The translations under genes and the position numbers were made by a program. The notes under the pieces were generated by a model that had not been told where the DNA came from, did not search any database, and was given only the letters and a program-made list of their open reading frames with translations. Source: Mucilaginibacter sp. OK283 (GTDB lineage: Bacteria; Bacteroidota; Bacteroidia; Sphingobacteriales; Sphingobacteriaceae). Taken from it: DNA of 64,000 nucleotides. This document shows, piece after piece, positions 44,874 through 54,271 of the stretch. Location: positions 124,001 to 188,000 of the forward strand of contig NZ_FODR01000010.1 in assembly GCF_900110415.1 (NCBI RefSeq), written 5' to 3'. The number at the start of each line of letters is the position of its first letter. The first letter of the stretch is position 1.

Positions 44874-46571
44874 ATGAAAATGATCAGTAAAATAGCTAAG
44901 GCAACATTAGGACTGGTATTAATAGGTTCATCATCAGTTTTTGCGCAAAGTCTAGCCGACGCCAAAAAAGCTATTGACGCCGAACAATATCAGAAAGCCA
45001 AATCGATGCTTAAAAACCTTACGGCCACGCAGGCCGACAAGGACGAGAATTTCTTTTACCTGGGTTGGGTGTACATCAAACAGGATTACTCCGACTCGGC
45101 TAAGGCGGCCTTTAACAAAGGTATTGCCGTAAACCCAAAATCGGGTTTAAACTATGCCGGTTTAGGTGCTGTTGCCCGTTTGGATAAAGACAAAGCAGGT
45201 GCTACAACAAACTTTAACCAGGCCGTAGCCCTTGCAGGTAAAAATGCGAAGCCTTATGTATTTGTGGGTAAAGCTTATTTGCTGCCGGTAACTACAGATG
45301 GTAAAGTATCTGTTGACGATGCAAGCGCTGCAATCGCGGTGTTGCAAAAAGGTAAGGCTGTTGCCCCTAAGGATGTAGAACTATTGATTACGTTAGGTGA
45401 TGCTTATGCTTCGCAAATAAAAAGTAATGAAGCTTACCAGGCTTATTCTGATGCATCAACCATCGACCCTAAAAACCCTGCTGCTAAAGTTGCAACCGGC
45501 GTTTTATGGAGGTATGCTAATAACTTTGAGGATTCTGAAAAGCAATTCCAGGATGCTTTAGCCATCGACCCTAACTATGGTCCGGCTTACCGCGAGTGGG
45601 CCGAAACAGATAACCGTTGGGCAACAACTGACCCTAAAATGGCGTCAGTAAAAATTAAACAAGCAGTTGAGGAATATAAAAAATATATAAGCCTGACAGA
45701 TCAGTCGCCAGAATCGCAAATGCGTTATGCCGACTTCCTGATAAGTGCAGGCCAATACGCCGAATTACAGCCAGTTGCGGCCGATTTGGTTAAGTCAGCT
45801 AAGTCAAACTTAAGGGCTTATCGCTATCAGGCTTATGCCGCTTATGAAAATAAGGATTATCCCGCCGGTTTAACAGCCATGAATACCTGGATGACAAAAG
45901 CAGATCCTAAAAGGATTGTACCCCGCGATTATTTATACCTGGGTCGCTTACAGATGAAAACAGGTACAGATTCGGTAGGTATCAATACTTTGAAAAAAGC
46001 GTTAACAATGGATTCAACACAAACAGATGTGTATGGAGAAATTGCGAAGTCATTGTTCCAACAGAAAAAATACCTTCAAGCTGGTGATGCTTATAAGTTA
46101 GTTACCGTAAAAGGTGGCCGTGCTGTGAAACTTACCGACTATTTTTACGAAGGTATTAGCTATTACTACGGTTACGACGAAAAGAAGCCAGGTGCTGACT
46201 CGGTAATTGCTAAAGCTGATTCGGCTTTTAGCTATGTTACTCAAAAAGCGCCTACAACTTCAGATGCATACATTTACCGTGCACGTGTTAACGAGTTGAA
46301 AGATAAAGACCGTAACAACATTGTAGGTTATGCCAAGCCGTTTTACGAGAAATACATTGAAGTTGCAACTGCTAAAGGGGCACCAGATGATAAAACTAAA
46401 AAGAACCTTGCAGAAGCGTATGTTTATTTAGGTACTTACGCCGAATTTAAGGAAAAAGATTTGGCCAAGGCTACCGATAACTACACCAAAGCAAGGGACA
46501 ACGACCCCAATAATAAGCAGGTGGTGGCTTTCTTTGCCCGCAAAGCAGGCGGAGCGGGTAAAAGCAAATAG
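44874..46571 (+). CDS. Secreted TPR-repeat protein
   Basis: The 565-residue protein has a signal peptide (LGLVLIGSSSVFAQ) and about ten TPR-like helical hairpins (FYLGWVYIKQDYSDSAKAAFNKGI, AVLQKGKAVAPKDVELLITLGDAY, PAYREWAETDNRWATTDP). TPRs bind other proteins, and in this operon context an envelope-assembly scaffold role is inferred. A strong terminator follows at 46597-46647, so it ends the exbB operon. Confidence 0.85.
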   Translation: MKMISKIAKATLGLVLIGSSSVFAQSLADAKKAIDAEQYQKAKSMLKNLTATQADKDENFFYLGWVYIKQDYSDSAKAAFNKGIAVNPKSGLNYAGLGAVARLDKDKAGATTNFNQAVALAGKNAKPYVFVGKAYLLPVTTDGKVSVDDASAAIAVLQKGKAVAPKDVELLITLGDAYASQIKSNEAYQAYSDASTIDPKNPAAKVATGVLWRYANNFEDSEKQFQDALAIDPNYGPAYREWAETDNRWATTDPKMASVKIKQAVEEYKKYISLTDQSPESQMRYADFLISAGQYAELQPVAADLVKSAKSNLRAYRYQAYAAYENKDYPAGLTAMNTWMTKADPKRIVPRDYLYLGRLQMKTGTDSVGINTLKKALTMDSTQTDVYGEIAKSLFQQKKYLQAGDAYKLVTVKGGRAVKLTDYFYEGISYYYGYDEKKPGADSVIAKADSAFSYVTQKAPTTSDAYIYRARVNELKDKDRNNIVGYAKPFYEKYIEVATAKGAPDDKTKKNLAEAYVYLGTYAEFKEKDLAKATDNYTKARDNDPNNKQVVAFFARKAGGAGKSK

Positions 46572-46589
46572 TTTTTAGAACCGAGAGTT

Positions 46590-46777
46590 AAGAATCAAGA
46601 GTCAAGACGAGGAAAAGCAATGCTTTCCTTATCTTGACTCTTTTTTTGCGCCGGGTTGCAAGAGGGGGTAAGAGTTAATATCAAAAGGCGACGCGGTTAT
46701 TATCTGATCGTCGCCTCATATTTTCACTGGTGTACAGACTATATGAAGATATTTTTTTGCCTTAACTCTTGATTCTT
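46590..46777. repeat. Inverted-repeat element with internal hairpins
   Basis: AAGAATCAAGAGT (46590-46602) recurs inverted at 46765-46777. Between them lies the terminator at 46597-46647 and another 8-bp hairpin (AGGCGACG at 46686-46693 and CGTCGCCT at 46709-46716). It sits in the exbB-operon to nuoA gap (46572-46832), which has no gene. Confidence 0.55.
46597..46647 (+). terminator. Intrinsic terminator of the exbB-TPR operon
   Basis: Arms 46597-46619 and 46621-46642 pair over about 22 bases with two mismatches and one bulge. They are followed by a run of seven T (46641-46647). This is the clearest rho-independent terminator in the window. Confidence 0.9.
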
Positions 46778-46820
46778 GAATCTTGAATCTAATAAGGCTT
46801 TTTTATTATCAATCCATTAG

Positions 46821-46828
46821 TATATTTG
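46821..46828 (+). promoter_or_regulatory. -7 box abutting nuoA
   Basis: TATATTTG matches TAnnTTTG and ends 4 bases before the nuoA ATG at 46833, so the transcript would be leaderless or almost so. A -33 TTG at normal spacing is not evident. Confidence 0.6.
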
Positions 46829-46832
46829 CACC

Positions 46833-47204
46833 ATGGAAGCACACAGTTTACCGGGTAGCTATCTGCCCATTATATTTCAAATGCTGGTGGCGTTAGGGTT
46901 TGTTGTTACTACCATGTTTGTAACACATAAAATTGGTCCTAAACGTAAAACAAAAGATAAGCTTACACCTTTTGAATCGGGTATTGAGGTTGTAGGTAAT
47001 GCCCGTACGCCTATTTCTATCAAGTATTTCCTGGTAGCCATCCTGTTTGTATTGTTTGATGTGGAAGTTATTTTTATGTACCCATGGGCGGTTAATTTTA
47101 AAGCTATGGGCGAACAGGGAATGATTGAGATGTTCATCTTCATGGCTACCCTTTTATTAGGTTTTATCTACGTTATTAAAAAGGGCGCTTTAGACTGGGA
47201 TTAG
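46833..47204 (+). CDS. nuoA: NADH-quinone oxidoreductase subunit A
   Basis: The 123-residue protein has three membrane helices. The NuoA signature KLTPFESGIEVVGNARTPISIKYF lies between helices 1 and 2, with FDVEVIFMYPWAV next. It is the first gene of the complex I set and belongs to the proton-pumping membrane arm. The 120-base gap to nuoB contains another promoter-like site. Confidence 0.96.
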   Translation: MEAHSLPGSYLPIIFQMLVALGFVVTTMFVTHKIGPKRKTKDKLTPFESGIEVVGNARTPISIKYFLVAILFVLFDVEVIFMYPWAVNFKAMGEQGMIEMFIFMATLLLGFIYVIKKGALDWD

Positions 47205-47268
47205 TTTAGAACAATTCTAAATATAGCCATCGGCTACGCATAGTGTACCTTTTACATCGTTATTTATG

Positions 47269-47304
47269 TAATTTTGCGCTCATTACCTGTTAAGGCAGGT
47301 AATG
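47269..47304 (+). promoter_or_regulatory. Promoter box and hairpin in the nuoB leader
   Basis: TAATTTTG (47269-47276) matches TAnnTTTG. It is followed by CATTACCTG (47281-47289) and CAGGTAATG (47296-47304), a perfect 9-bp stem, 6-base loop and TTTT. This looks like a terminator placed 21 bases before nuoB, so attenuation is possible. Confidence 0.55.
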
Positions 47305-47324
47305 TTTTCTATTAACATTATTCA

Positions 47325-47867
47325 ATGAGTGATATTCAAATAGTTAATGCCCCTATGGGGGTTGAAGGTTCCGGTTTTTTTGCCACGTCGCTTGATAAGG
47401 CGGTTGGCTTGGCCCGCGCTAACTCACTATGGCCATTGCCTTTTGCCACATCATGCTGCGGTATTGAATTTATGGCTACAATGGCTTCTCACTACGATCT
47501 TTCGCGTTTTGGTGCCGAGCGTTTAAGTTTTTCGCCACGACAGGCAGATTTGCTGATGGTTATGGGTACTATAGCCAAAAAAATGGCCCCGGTACTGCGC
47601 CAGGTTTACCTGCAAATGGCCGAGCCCCGTTGGGTTATGGCTGTCGGCGCCTGCGCATCAAGCGGCGGTATTTTTGATACTTACTCTGTATTACAGGGTA
47701 TCGACGAAGTTATCCCTGTAGATGTTTACGTACCCGGCTGCCCGCCACGCCCCGAAGCTATCATTGATGGTTTTATGAACATACAGGAACTGGTAAAAAC
47801 TGAAACTGTGCGCAGAAGAAATGAGCCTAAATACCAGGAATTATTAGCTAAATACGGAATTCAATAG
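47325..47867 (+). CDS. nuoB: NADH-quinone oxidoreductase subunit B
   Basis: The 180-residue protein holds cluster N2, with ligands in TSCCGIEFMA, VGACASSGGIF and VPGCPPRPEAII. It is in the peripheral arm next to the quinone site. Its stop precedes nuoC by 2 bases. Confidence 0.97.
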   Translation: MSDIQIVNAPMGVEGSGFFATSLDKAVGLARANSLWPLPFATSCCGIEFMATMASHYDLSRFGAERLSFSPRQADLLMVMGTIAKKMAPVLRQVYLQMAEPRWVMAVGACASSGGIFDTYSVLQGIDEVIPVDVYVPGCPPRPEAIIDGFMNIQELVKTETVRRRNEPKYQELLAKYGIQ

Positions 47868-47869
47868 TA

Positions 47870-48373
47870 ATGGCCCAGATACCCAACGAAGAGCTTTTAA
47901 AGAGAATCGGCGAGAAATTTGGCGAGCAGGTTACCTTAGTGGGTGAGCCTTATGGTTTGCTGACTGTAGAAACAAGCCGCGAGCAGATCATTGACCTGTT
48001 AACTTTCCTGAAAACAGACCCGGCCCTTAAGTTTATATTTTTAACAGATATTACCGGCATTCACTACCCAGAGCAGGAAAAGCAAATTGGCATTATTTAC
48101 CATTTGCACAGCCTTACTACCAACACCCGTATCAGGATAAAGGTATTTTTGGCTGATGGCGATGTCCATATCCCGACTGCCACCGTACTATGGGAAGGCG
48201 CTAACTGGATGGAGCGTGAAACTTACGACTTTTTTGGAGTGATCTTCGAAGGTCATCCCGACTTGCGTCGTATTTTAAATGTTGACGATATGACCGCTTT
48301 CCCGATGCGGAAAGAATTCCCGCTGGAAGATCCTAACCGTGTGGATAAGAAGGATTACTTTTTTGGAAGATAA
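47870..48373 (+). CDS. nuoC: NADH-quinone oxidoreductase subunit C
   Basis: The 167-residue protein has the 30-kDa subunit signature ERETYDFFGVIFEGHPDLRRIL and the C-terminal FPMRKEFPLED. It is separate from nuoD, unlike the fused NuoCD of Escherichia coli. It helps form the hydrophilic quinone module. Confidence 0.96.
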   Translation: MAQIPNEELLKRIGEKFGEQVTLVGEPYGLLTVETSREQIIDLLTFLKTDPALKFIFLTDITGIHYPEQEKQIGIIYHLHSLTTNTRIRIKVFLADGDVHIPTATVLWEGANWMERETYDFFGVIFEGHPDLRRILNVDDMTAFPMRKEFPLEDPNRVDKKDYFFGR

Positions 48374-48377
48374 ATAC

Positions 48378-48406
48378 ATGCCGCACAGGGTAACCTTACG
48401 CGGCAT
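48378..48406 (+). other. Hairpin between nuoC and nuoD
   Basis: ATGCCGC (48378-48384) pairs with GCGGCAT (48400-48406), and GGTAACC lies in the loop. No T-run follows. It may be a processing or stability site rather than a terminator. Confidence 0.45.
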
Positions 48407-48436
48407 CACTATATAAAAGAAATATAAATTATACTG

Positions 48437-49648
48437 ATGCAAAACCATCCTGTATATACAGATAACGATCCGCAAAGCGAGCTTTCAACCTTAAACCTCG
48501 GCCCAACCCACCCTGCTACCCACGGTGTGTTTCAAAATGTGCTGCAGTTGGATGGAGAAAGAATTGTGAGCGGCGTATCAACCATAGGCTATATTCACCG
48601 GGCGTTTGAGAAAATTGCCGAACACCGCCCTTTTTACCAGATAACCCCGTTAACCGACAGGCTTAACTACTGTTCATCACCCATCAATAACATGGGCTGG
48701 CACATGACGGTAGAGAAACTGTTAGGCATCACCACACCAAAGCGTGTTGACTATCTGCGTGTAATTGTGATGGAACTGGCCCGTATTGCCGACCACATTG
48801 TTTGTAACGGCGTATTGGGTGTAGATACCGGCGCTTTTACCGGGTTCCTGTATATGATGGAATTCCGCGAGGCTATCTATGAAATTTATGAAGAGGTTTG
48901 CGGCAGCCGCCTAACTACAAACATCGGTCGTATTGGTGGTTTTGAACGTAATTTCAATTCTATCGCTTTCGCCAAACTGCGTAAGTTTTTAGTTGATTTC
49001 CCTAAAACATTAAAAGAGTTTGAATCGCTGTTTAACCGTAACCGCATTTTTGTCGATAGGACAAAAGATGTGGCCGCTGTTACCGCCGAAGATGCCTTAA
49101 GCTATAGTTGGACAGGCCCTTTACTGCGCGCCGCCGGTGTTGATTACGATGTAAGGGCCATGAACCCATACTCGTCATACGAAGATTTTGATTTTGAAGT
49201 ACCGGTAGGAACCAATGGCGATGTTTACAGCCGCTTTTTGGTACGCAACGAAGAGATGTGGCAAAGTTTGCGCCTGATTGACCAGGCCTTAACCAAACTG
49301 GACAAAGAGCCATCGGATGTTTTTCACGCCCATGTGCCGGAGTTTTACCTGCCTCCAAAAGAAGAAGTTTATAATAACATGGAAGCCTTGATCTATCACT
49401 TTAAAATTGTGATGGGCGAGATACCAACCCCTAACACCGAGGTTTATCATTCGGTTGAGGGCGCTAATGGCGAGTTAGGTTTTTATTTGGTGAATGATGG
49501 CGGGCGTAGTCCATACCGTTTGCATTTCCGCAGGCCAAGCTTTATCAATTACCAGATGTACGCGCCAATGAGCCGTGGGATGTTATTATCAGATGCGATT
49601 ATTAATATGAGTAGTTTAAACGTTATAGCCGGAGAGTTAGATGCTTAG
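48437..49648 (+). CDS. nuoD: NADH-quinone oxidoreductase subunit D
   Basis: The 403-residue 49-kDa subunit has LNLGPTHPATHGVFQNVLQLDGE, GYIHRAFEKIAEHRPFYQ, RIGGFERNF and the C-terminal GELGFYLVNDGGRSPYRLHFRRPSF. It lines the quinone-reduction chamber with NuoB. It overlaps the start of nuoE by 8 bases. Confidence 0.97.
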   Translation: MQNHPVYTDNDPQSELSTLNLGPTHPATHGVFQNVLQLDGERIVSGVSTIGYIHRAFEKIAEHRPFYQITPLTDRLNYCSSPINNMGWHMTVEKLLGITTPKRVDYLRVIVMELARIADHIVCNGVLGVDTGAFTGFLYMMEFREAIYEIYEEVCGSRLTTNIGRIGGFERNFNSIAFAKLRKFLVDFPKTLKEFESLFNRNRIFVDRTKDVAAVTAEDALSYSWTGPLLRAAGVDYDVRAMNPYSSYEDFDFEVPVGTNGDVYSRFLVRNEEMWQSLRLIDQALTKLDKEPSDVFHAHVPEFYLPPKEEVYNNMEALIYHFKIVMGEIPTPNTEVYHSVEGANGELGFYLVNDGGRSPYRLHFRRPSFINYQMYAPMSRGMLLSDAIINMSSLNVIAGELDA

Positions 49649-50165
49649 AGTTGAAGATACTCAGGTTTCGGTTGAGTTTAGCCCGGAACTGCTGAATAAA
49701 TTTGCTGATGTGGTTACCCGCTATCCTGCAGGTAAACAAAAATCGGCATTGTTGCCTATCCTGCACTATGTACAGGCCGAGTTTGGCTGGGTAAGCCCGC
49801 AGGCTATGGATAAGGTAGCAGCCTATTTGGATATATTGCCGATAGAGGTTTACGAAGTAGCTACATTTTATACCATGTACCTGCTTAAGCCAAGCGGTAA
49901 ATACGTATTGGAAGTGTGCCGTACAGGCCCATGTGGTGTAGTTGGTGCCGATAAGATCATGGATCATATTGAGCAAACACTTGGTGTACCCGAAGGCGAA
50001 GTTACTGCCGATGGCTTATTTAGCTGGAGAGGTGTAGAGTGCCTTGCAGCGTGTGGCTACGGCCCTGTTTTACAAATAGGCCCCGAATATACTTTTTACG
50101 AAAATTTAACTAACCAATCGGTTGATAAACTGGTTAGTGATTTAAGGGCAAAAGCAAAAAATTAA
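49641..50165 (+). CDS. nuoE: NADH-quinone oxidoreductase subunit E
   Basis: The 174-residue thioredoxin-fold subunit has the 2Fe-2S ligands in CRTGPCGVVGAD and CLAACGYGPVLQIG. It pairs with NuoF in the NADH-oxidising tip. It starts inside the end of nuoD and stops 4 bases before nuoF. Confidence 0.96.
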   Translation: MLRVEDTQVSVEFSPELLNKFADVVTRYPAGKQKSALLPILHYVQAEFGWVSPQAMDKVAAYLDILPIEVYEVATFYTMYLLKPSGKYVLEVCRTGPCGVVGADKIMDHIEQTLGVPEGEVTADGLFSWRGVECLAACGYGPVLQIGPEYTFYENLTNQSVDKLVSDLRAKAKN

Positions 50166-50169
50166 AGCA

Positions 50170-51528
50170 ATGGGACGCAAATTACTTTTAGAACATATAA
50201 ACGTACCCGGCATCAATACATTTGATGTGTACCGCCAAAAGGGTGGTTATGCATCTGTAGAGAAAGCTTTAAAAACCATGACGCCTGAGGCGATTGTGGA
50301 AGAGGTAAAAAAATCAGGCTTACGCGGTCGTGGTGGTGCGGGTTTCCCAACCGGCATGAAATGGAGCTTTTTGGCTAAACCCGAAGGGGTAGAACGTTAC
50401 CTGGTTTGTAATGCCGATGAATCGGAGCCTGGTACTTTTAAAGATCGCTATTTGATGACTTACATCCCTCACTTATTAATTGAGGGGATGATTGTTGCCA
50501 GCTTTGCGCTGGGTGCCAAAACATCATATATCTACGTTCGTGGCGAAATGATGCCGCAGATCCGCATCCTGGAAAGGGCTATCGCGGAAGCAAAAGCAAA
50601 GGGATTTTTAGGAAAAAATATATTAGGATCGGGCTACGACCTGGAGCTGTATGTACAACCGGGTGGTGGTGCATACATCTGCGGAGAGGAAACCGCCCTG
50701 TTAGAATCATTGGAAGGTAAGCGCGGTAACCCGCGTATTAAACCACCATTCCCGGCTATTGCTGGCTTGTATGGCTGCCCGACAGTGGTAAACAATGTGG
50801 AATCAATTGCCGCCGTAGTGCCTATTATCAACGAAGGTGGCGACGAGTATGCAAAAATAGGTATTGGCAGAAGCACAGGCACCAAGCTGATCTCGGCTGG
50901 CGGTAACGTGAAAAAACCAGGTGTTTACGAAATTGACCTTGGCCTGCCTGTTGAAGAATTTTTATACTCCGACGAATATTGCGGTGGCATCGCCAACGGC
51001 AAACGCTTAAAAGCCGTGGTAGCAGGCGGTTCATCTGTACCGATTTTGCCGGCTAACCTGTTCATGAAGACCATTAATAACGAACCACGCCTGATGAGCT
51101 ATGAATCATTAGCTGATGGTGGATTTGTAAGTGGTACCATGATGGGTTCGGGTGGTTTTATAGCTTATGATGAAGACCAATGTATAGTACGCAATACCTG
51201 GAACTTCACCCGTTTTTATCACCACGAAAGTTGCGGGCAATGTTCGCCATGCCGTGAAGGTACAGGATGGATGGAAAAAGTATTGCACCGTTTAGAGCAT
51301 GGCCATGGCAAAATGAGCGATATGGACCTGCTGGTTGATGTATCTAAAAAGATTGAAGGAAATACCATTTGCCCGTTAGGTGACGCTGCAGCCTGGCCCG
51401 TAGCCAGTGCGATACGACACTTCAGGGACGAGTTTGAATGGCACGTAACTAATGGAGCTGAAGCTGTGACAAGGAATTTTGGGTTGGCACATTATGCGGA
51501 TCCATTGACCGTGGCGGCGGCGGTATAA
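50170..51528 (+). CDS. nuoF: NADH-quinone oxidoreductase subunit F
   Basis: The 452-residue subunit holds FMN and the NADH site: [48 protein letters not shown]. The 4Fe-4S ligands are in [14 protein letters not shown], with a distal Cys in NTICPLGD. It is followed by a 177-base spacer with a 29-bp inverted repeat before nuoG. Confidence 0.97.
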   Translation: MGRKLLLEHINVPGINTFDVYRQKGGYASVEKALKTMTPEAIVEEVKKSGLRGRGGAGFPTGMKWSFLAKPEGVERYLVCNADESEPGTFKDRYLMTYIPHLLIEGMIVASFALGAKTSYIYVRGEMMPQIRILERAIAEAKAKGFLGKNILGSGYDLELYVQPGGGAYICGEETALLESLEGKRGNPRIKPPFPAIAGLYGCPTVVNNVESIAAVVPIINEGGDEYAKIGIGRSTGTKLISAGGNVKKPGVYEIDLGLPVEEFLYSDEYCGGIANGKRLKAVVAGGSSVPILPANLFMKTINNEPRLMSYESLADGGFVSGTMMGSGGFIAYDEDQCIVRNTWNFTRFYHHESCGQCSPCREGTGWMEKVLHRLEHGHGKMSDMDLLVDVSKKIEGNTICPLGDAAAWPVASAIRHFRDEFEWHVTNGAEAVTRNFGLAHYADPLTVAAAV

Positions 51529-51537
51529 TACACACGC

Positions 51538-51617
51538 GTCATTGCGAGGTACGAAGCAATCCCCGACTATGCTGAGCGGATTTGCAAATCGGGGATTGCT
51601 TCGTACCTCGCAATGAC
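51538..51617. repeat. 29-bp perfect inverted repeat between nuoF and nuoG
   Basis: Positions 51538-51566 and 51589-51617 are exact reverse complements with a 22-base loop. They begin GTCATTGCGAGG and end CCTCGCAATGAC. The left arm is repeated exactly at 55213-55241 and more loosely at 21265. This is a mobile-looking hairpin element, not a canonical terminator. Confidence 0.9.
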
Positions 51618-51705
51618 GGAACTCTTAAACTTTATAATTGAAAAATTAGAGTTTAGGATTTTGTAATTAGGATTTAGAGTTTATACGAGGACGTTATATA
51701 TATAA

Positions 51706-52701
51706 ATGTCGATGAAAGTAACGATTGACGGAATACCCGTTGAAGTAGAACCAGGAACAAGCATACTTAATGCCGCGAGGCAGATAGGTGGCGACATTGT
51801 TCCGCCTGCTATGTGCTATTACTCCAAACTGGAAGGCAGTGGTGGTAAATGCCGTACCTGTTTGGTTAAGGTGACCAAAGGATCTGAAAAAGACCCTCGC
51901 CCTATGCCTAAACTGGTAGCATCATGCCGTACCGGTGTAATGGATGGCATGGAAGTGCAAAATATTACATCGCCCGAAGTTATTGAGGCTCGCAAAGGTG
52001 TGGTTGAAATGTTATTGATCAATCACCCGCTGGATTGCCCTGTTTGCGACCAGGCCGGCGAATGTCACCTGCAGGATTTAGGCTTTGAGCACGGTGCGGC
52101 TAAAACCCGCTACGAATTTGACCGCCGTACTTTTGAAAAAATTGATATCGGCGATAAAATTCAGTTGCACATGACGCGTTGCATCCTTTGCTACCGTTGT
52201 GTTTTCACTGCCGACCAGATCACCAATACCCGCTTACACGGCATCCTGAACAGGGGCGATCATTCAGAGATCTCTACCTATATTACAAAAGCTGTTGATA
52301 ACGATTTCTCGGGCAACGTAATTGATGTTTGCCCGGTAGGCGCGTTAACTGATAAAACTTTCCGCTTTAAAAACCGTGTTTGGTTTACCAAGCCGGTAGA
52401 TGCGCACCGCGATTGTGATAAATGCTGTGGTAAGGTAACTTTATGGTATAAAGGTGAGGATGTGATCAGGGTAACCGGCCGTAAAGATGTTTATGGCGAG
52501 GTAGAAGAATTTATCTGCAATACCTGCCGTTTTGATAAAAAGAAAACAGCTGATTGGGTAATTGAAGGCCCGCGTAAAATATCGCACAAATCGGTTATCA
52601 GCTCAAATCATTACGAGTTTACGCCGCTGCCGGTTGTTAAAACCAACCCGGTATTACTTGAAGCCAATAAAGAACAATTTGAAAGGGATACACGCTTATA
52701 A
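51706..52701 (+). CDS. nuoG: NADH-quinone oxidoreductase subunit G, short form
   Basis: The 331-residue protein covers only the N-terminal part of NuoG. A 2Fe-2S ferredoxin domain has ligands in PPAMCYYSKLEGSGGKCRTCLVKV. The His-type 4Fe-4S motif is CPVCDQAGECHLQ, and a second 4Fe-4S site has RCILCYRCVFTAD plus DVCPVGALT. The extra pairs CDKCCGK and CNTCRF follow. The large molybdopterin-like domain is absent. It overlaps nuoH by one base. The short form looks intact (clean start and stop), so it is a lineage variant rather than a broken gene. Confidence 0.92.
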   Translation: MSMKVTIDGIPVEVEPGTSILNAARQIGGDIVPPAMCYYSKLEGSGGKCRTCLVKVTKGSEKDPRPMPKLVASCRTGVMDGMEVQNITSPEVIEARKGVVEMLLINHPLDCPVCDQAGECHLQDLGFEHGAAKTRYEFDRRTFEKIDIGDKIQLHMTRCILCYRCVFTADQITNTRLHGILNRGDHSEISTYITKAVDNDFSGNVIDVCPVGALTDKTFRFKNRVWFTKPVDAHRDCDKCCGKVTLWYKGEDVIRVTGRKDVYGEVEEFICNTCRFDKKKTADWVIEGPRKISHKSVISSNHYEFTPLPVVKTNPVLLEANKEQFERDTRL

Positions 52702-53759
52702 TGGGAACCGATTTAATATTTAGGATTGTACTGATCGTTGTTATTTTCCTGATCAGTTTGGTTGTGGCCATGTACTCAACCTATGCCGAGCGTAAAATAG
52801 CGGCGTTTTTCCAGGATAGGATAGGCCCTAACCGTGCCGGTCCCTGGGGTATTTTACAGCCGCTTGCGGATGGTGGCAAGATGTTTTTAAAAGAAGAGAT
52901 TATCCCTACAAATGCTACTTCTTTTCTGTTTATAGTAGGCCCTTGTTTAGCTATTTTAACGGCTTGTATAGGTTCGGCTGTTATCCCATGGGGTCAAAAA
53001 ATGGTTATCGGCGGTCACATTGTCGATTTGCAGGTTACCGATATCAATGTTGGTGTATTATATATCTTCGGCGTGGTATCATTAGGCGTTTATGGTGTAA
53101 TGATTGGCGGCTGGGCATCAAACAATAAATACTCATTGTTAGGAGCTATCCGTGCGGCATCTCAAAACATCAGCTACGAAATTTCGATGGGTTTATCCAT
53201 CATTGCCTTATTAATGCTTACCGGCACTTTAAGTTTGAAAGAGATTGCCGAGCAGCAGCACGGATTTTGGGCTAATGGATGGTTTAGCTGGAATTTTTTT
53301 CGTCAGCCATTAGGCTTTTTGATATTCATCGTATGCGCATTTGCCGAAACCAACCGTACGCCGTTTGACTTGCCCGAGTGCGAAACCGAGCTTGTAGGTG
53401 GTTACCATACTGAATACTCATCAATGAAATTAGGTTTCTATTTGTTTGCAGAGTATATCAACATGTTCATCTCATCGGCAGTGATGGCTACCCTTTACTG
53501 GGGCGGTTATAACTACCCTGGTATGGATTGGGTTACAGCACATGTAGGCCCTGCAATTGGCCCGCTGATTGGCACTGTTGTGCTTTTTGCAAAAATATTC
53601 CTGTTCATCTTCTTCTTTATGTGGGTGCGTTGGACAATCCCGCGTTTCCGTTATGATCAGCTGATGGATTTGGGCTGGAAGATATTGATACCATTGGCTA
53701 TTGCCAACATAGTGCTTACCGGTGTGGTGAGTACAGCACTTAAACACTTTGGATTTTAA
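52701..53759 (+). CDS. nuoH: NADH-quinone oxidoreductase subunit H
   Basis: The 352-residue eight-helix subunit has TYAERKIAAFFQDRIGPNRAGPWGILQPLADG and FAETNRTPFDLPECETELVGGYHTEYSSM, which are diagnostic. It connects the quinone site to the membrane arm. Confidence 0.97.
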   Translation: MGTDLIFRIVLIVVIFLISLVVAMYSTYAERKIAAFFQDRIGPNRAGPWGILQPLADGGKMFLKEEIIPTNATSFLFIVGPCLAILTACIGSAVIPWGQKMVIGGHIVDLQVTDINVGVLYIFGVVSLGVYGVMIGGWASNNKYSLLGAIRAASQNISYEISMGLSIIALLMLTGTLSLKEIAEQQHGFWANGWFSWNFFRQPLGFLIFIVCAFAETNRTPFDLPECETELVGGYHTEYSSMKLGFYLFAEYINMFISSAVMATLYWGGYNYPGMDWVTAHVGPAIGPLIGTVVLFAKIFLFIFFFMWVRWTIPRFRYDQLMDLGWKILIPLAIANIVLTGVVSTALKHFGF

Positions 53760-53763
53760 TTAA

Positions 53764-54261
53764 ATGGAATCATTAAGCAATAAGAAAAAAGTATTGGAAG
53801 TAAAGCCGCTCAATTTTCTGGAGCGTGCTTACCTGCCGGCCATTGTTGGCGGTTTGGCCACTACGATGAAGCACTTTTTCAGGAAGCCGGTAACCATCAG
53901 CTATCCTGAAGAGAAGCGTGAGTTTTCTGAAAACTTCCGCGGCATGCACTCGCTTAAGCGCGATGAGGATGGTAAAGAACGTTGCACCGCCTGCGGTTTG
54001 TGCGCTTTATCATGCCCTGCAGAAGCTATTACAATGACGGCCGCCGAGCGCCAGAAAGGCGAAGAGCACCTGTACCGCGAAGAAAAATACGCTGCTGTTT
54101 ACGAAATAAATATGCTGCGCTGTATTTTTTGCGGCTTATGCGAAGAGGCCTGCCCTAAAGAGGCCATTTACCTTGACGGAGATATTGTGCCTGCCGACTA
54201 TTTAAGGAAGGATTTTATTTACGGTAAAGACAAATTAGTAGAGGCACCCTTAAATCAATAA
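53764..54261 (+). CDS. nuoI: NADH-quinone oxidoreductase subunit I
   Basis: The 165-residue ferredoxin-like subunit has two 4Fe-4S motifs, CTACGLCALSCPAEAI and CIFCGLCEEACPKEAI. It carries electrons from NuoG to NuoB and starts 4 bases after nuoH. Confidence 0.97.
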   Translation: MESLSNKKKVLEVKPLNFLERAYLPAIVGGLATTMKHFFRKPVTISYPEEKREFSENFRGMHSLKRDEDGKERCTACGLCALSCPAEAITMTAAERQKGEEHLYREEKYAAVYEINMLRCIFCGLCEEACPKEAIYLDGDIVPADYLRKDFIYGKDKLVEAPLNQ

Positions 54262-54271
54262 AGAAGTTTTA

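Noticed and set aside
51706-52701. nuoG as a truncated pseudogene
   Set aside because: It has clean ends, intact Fe-S motifs and a one-base overlap with nuoH, and I see no remnant of the missing domain downstream.
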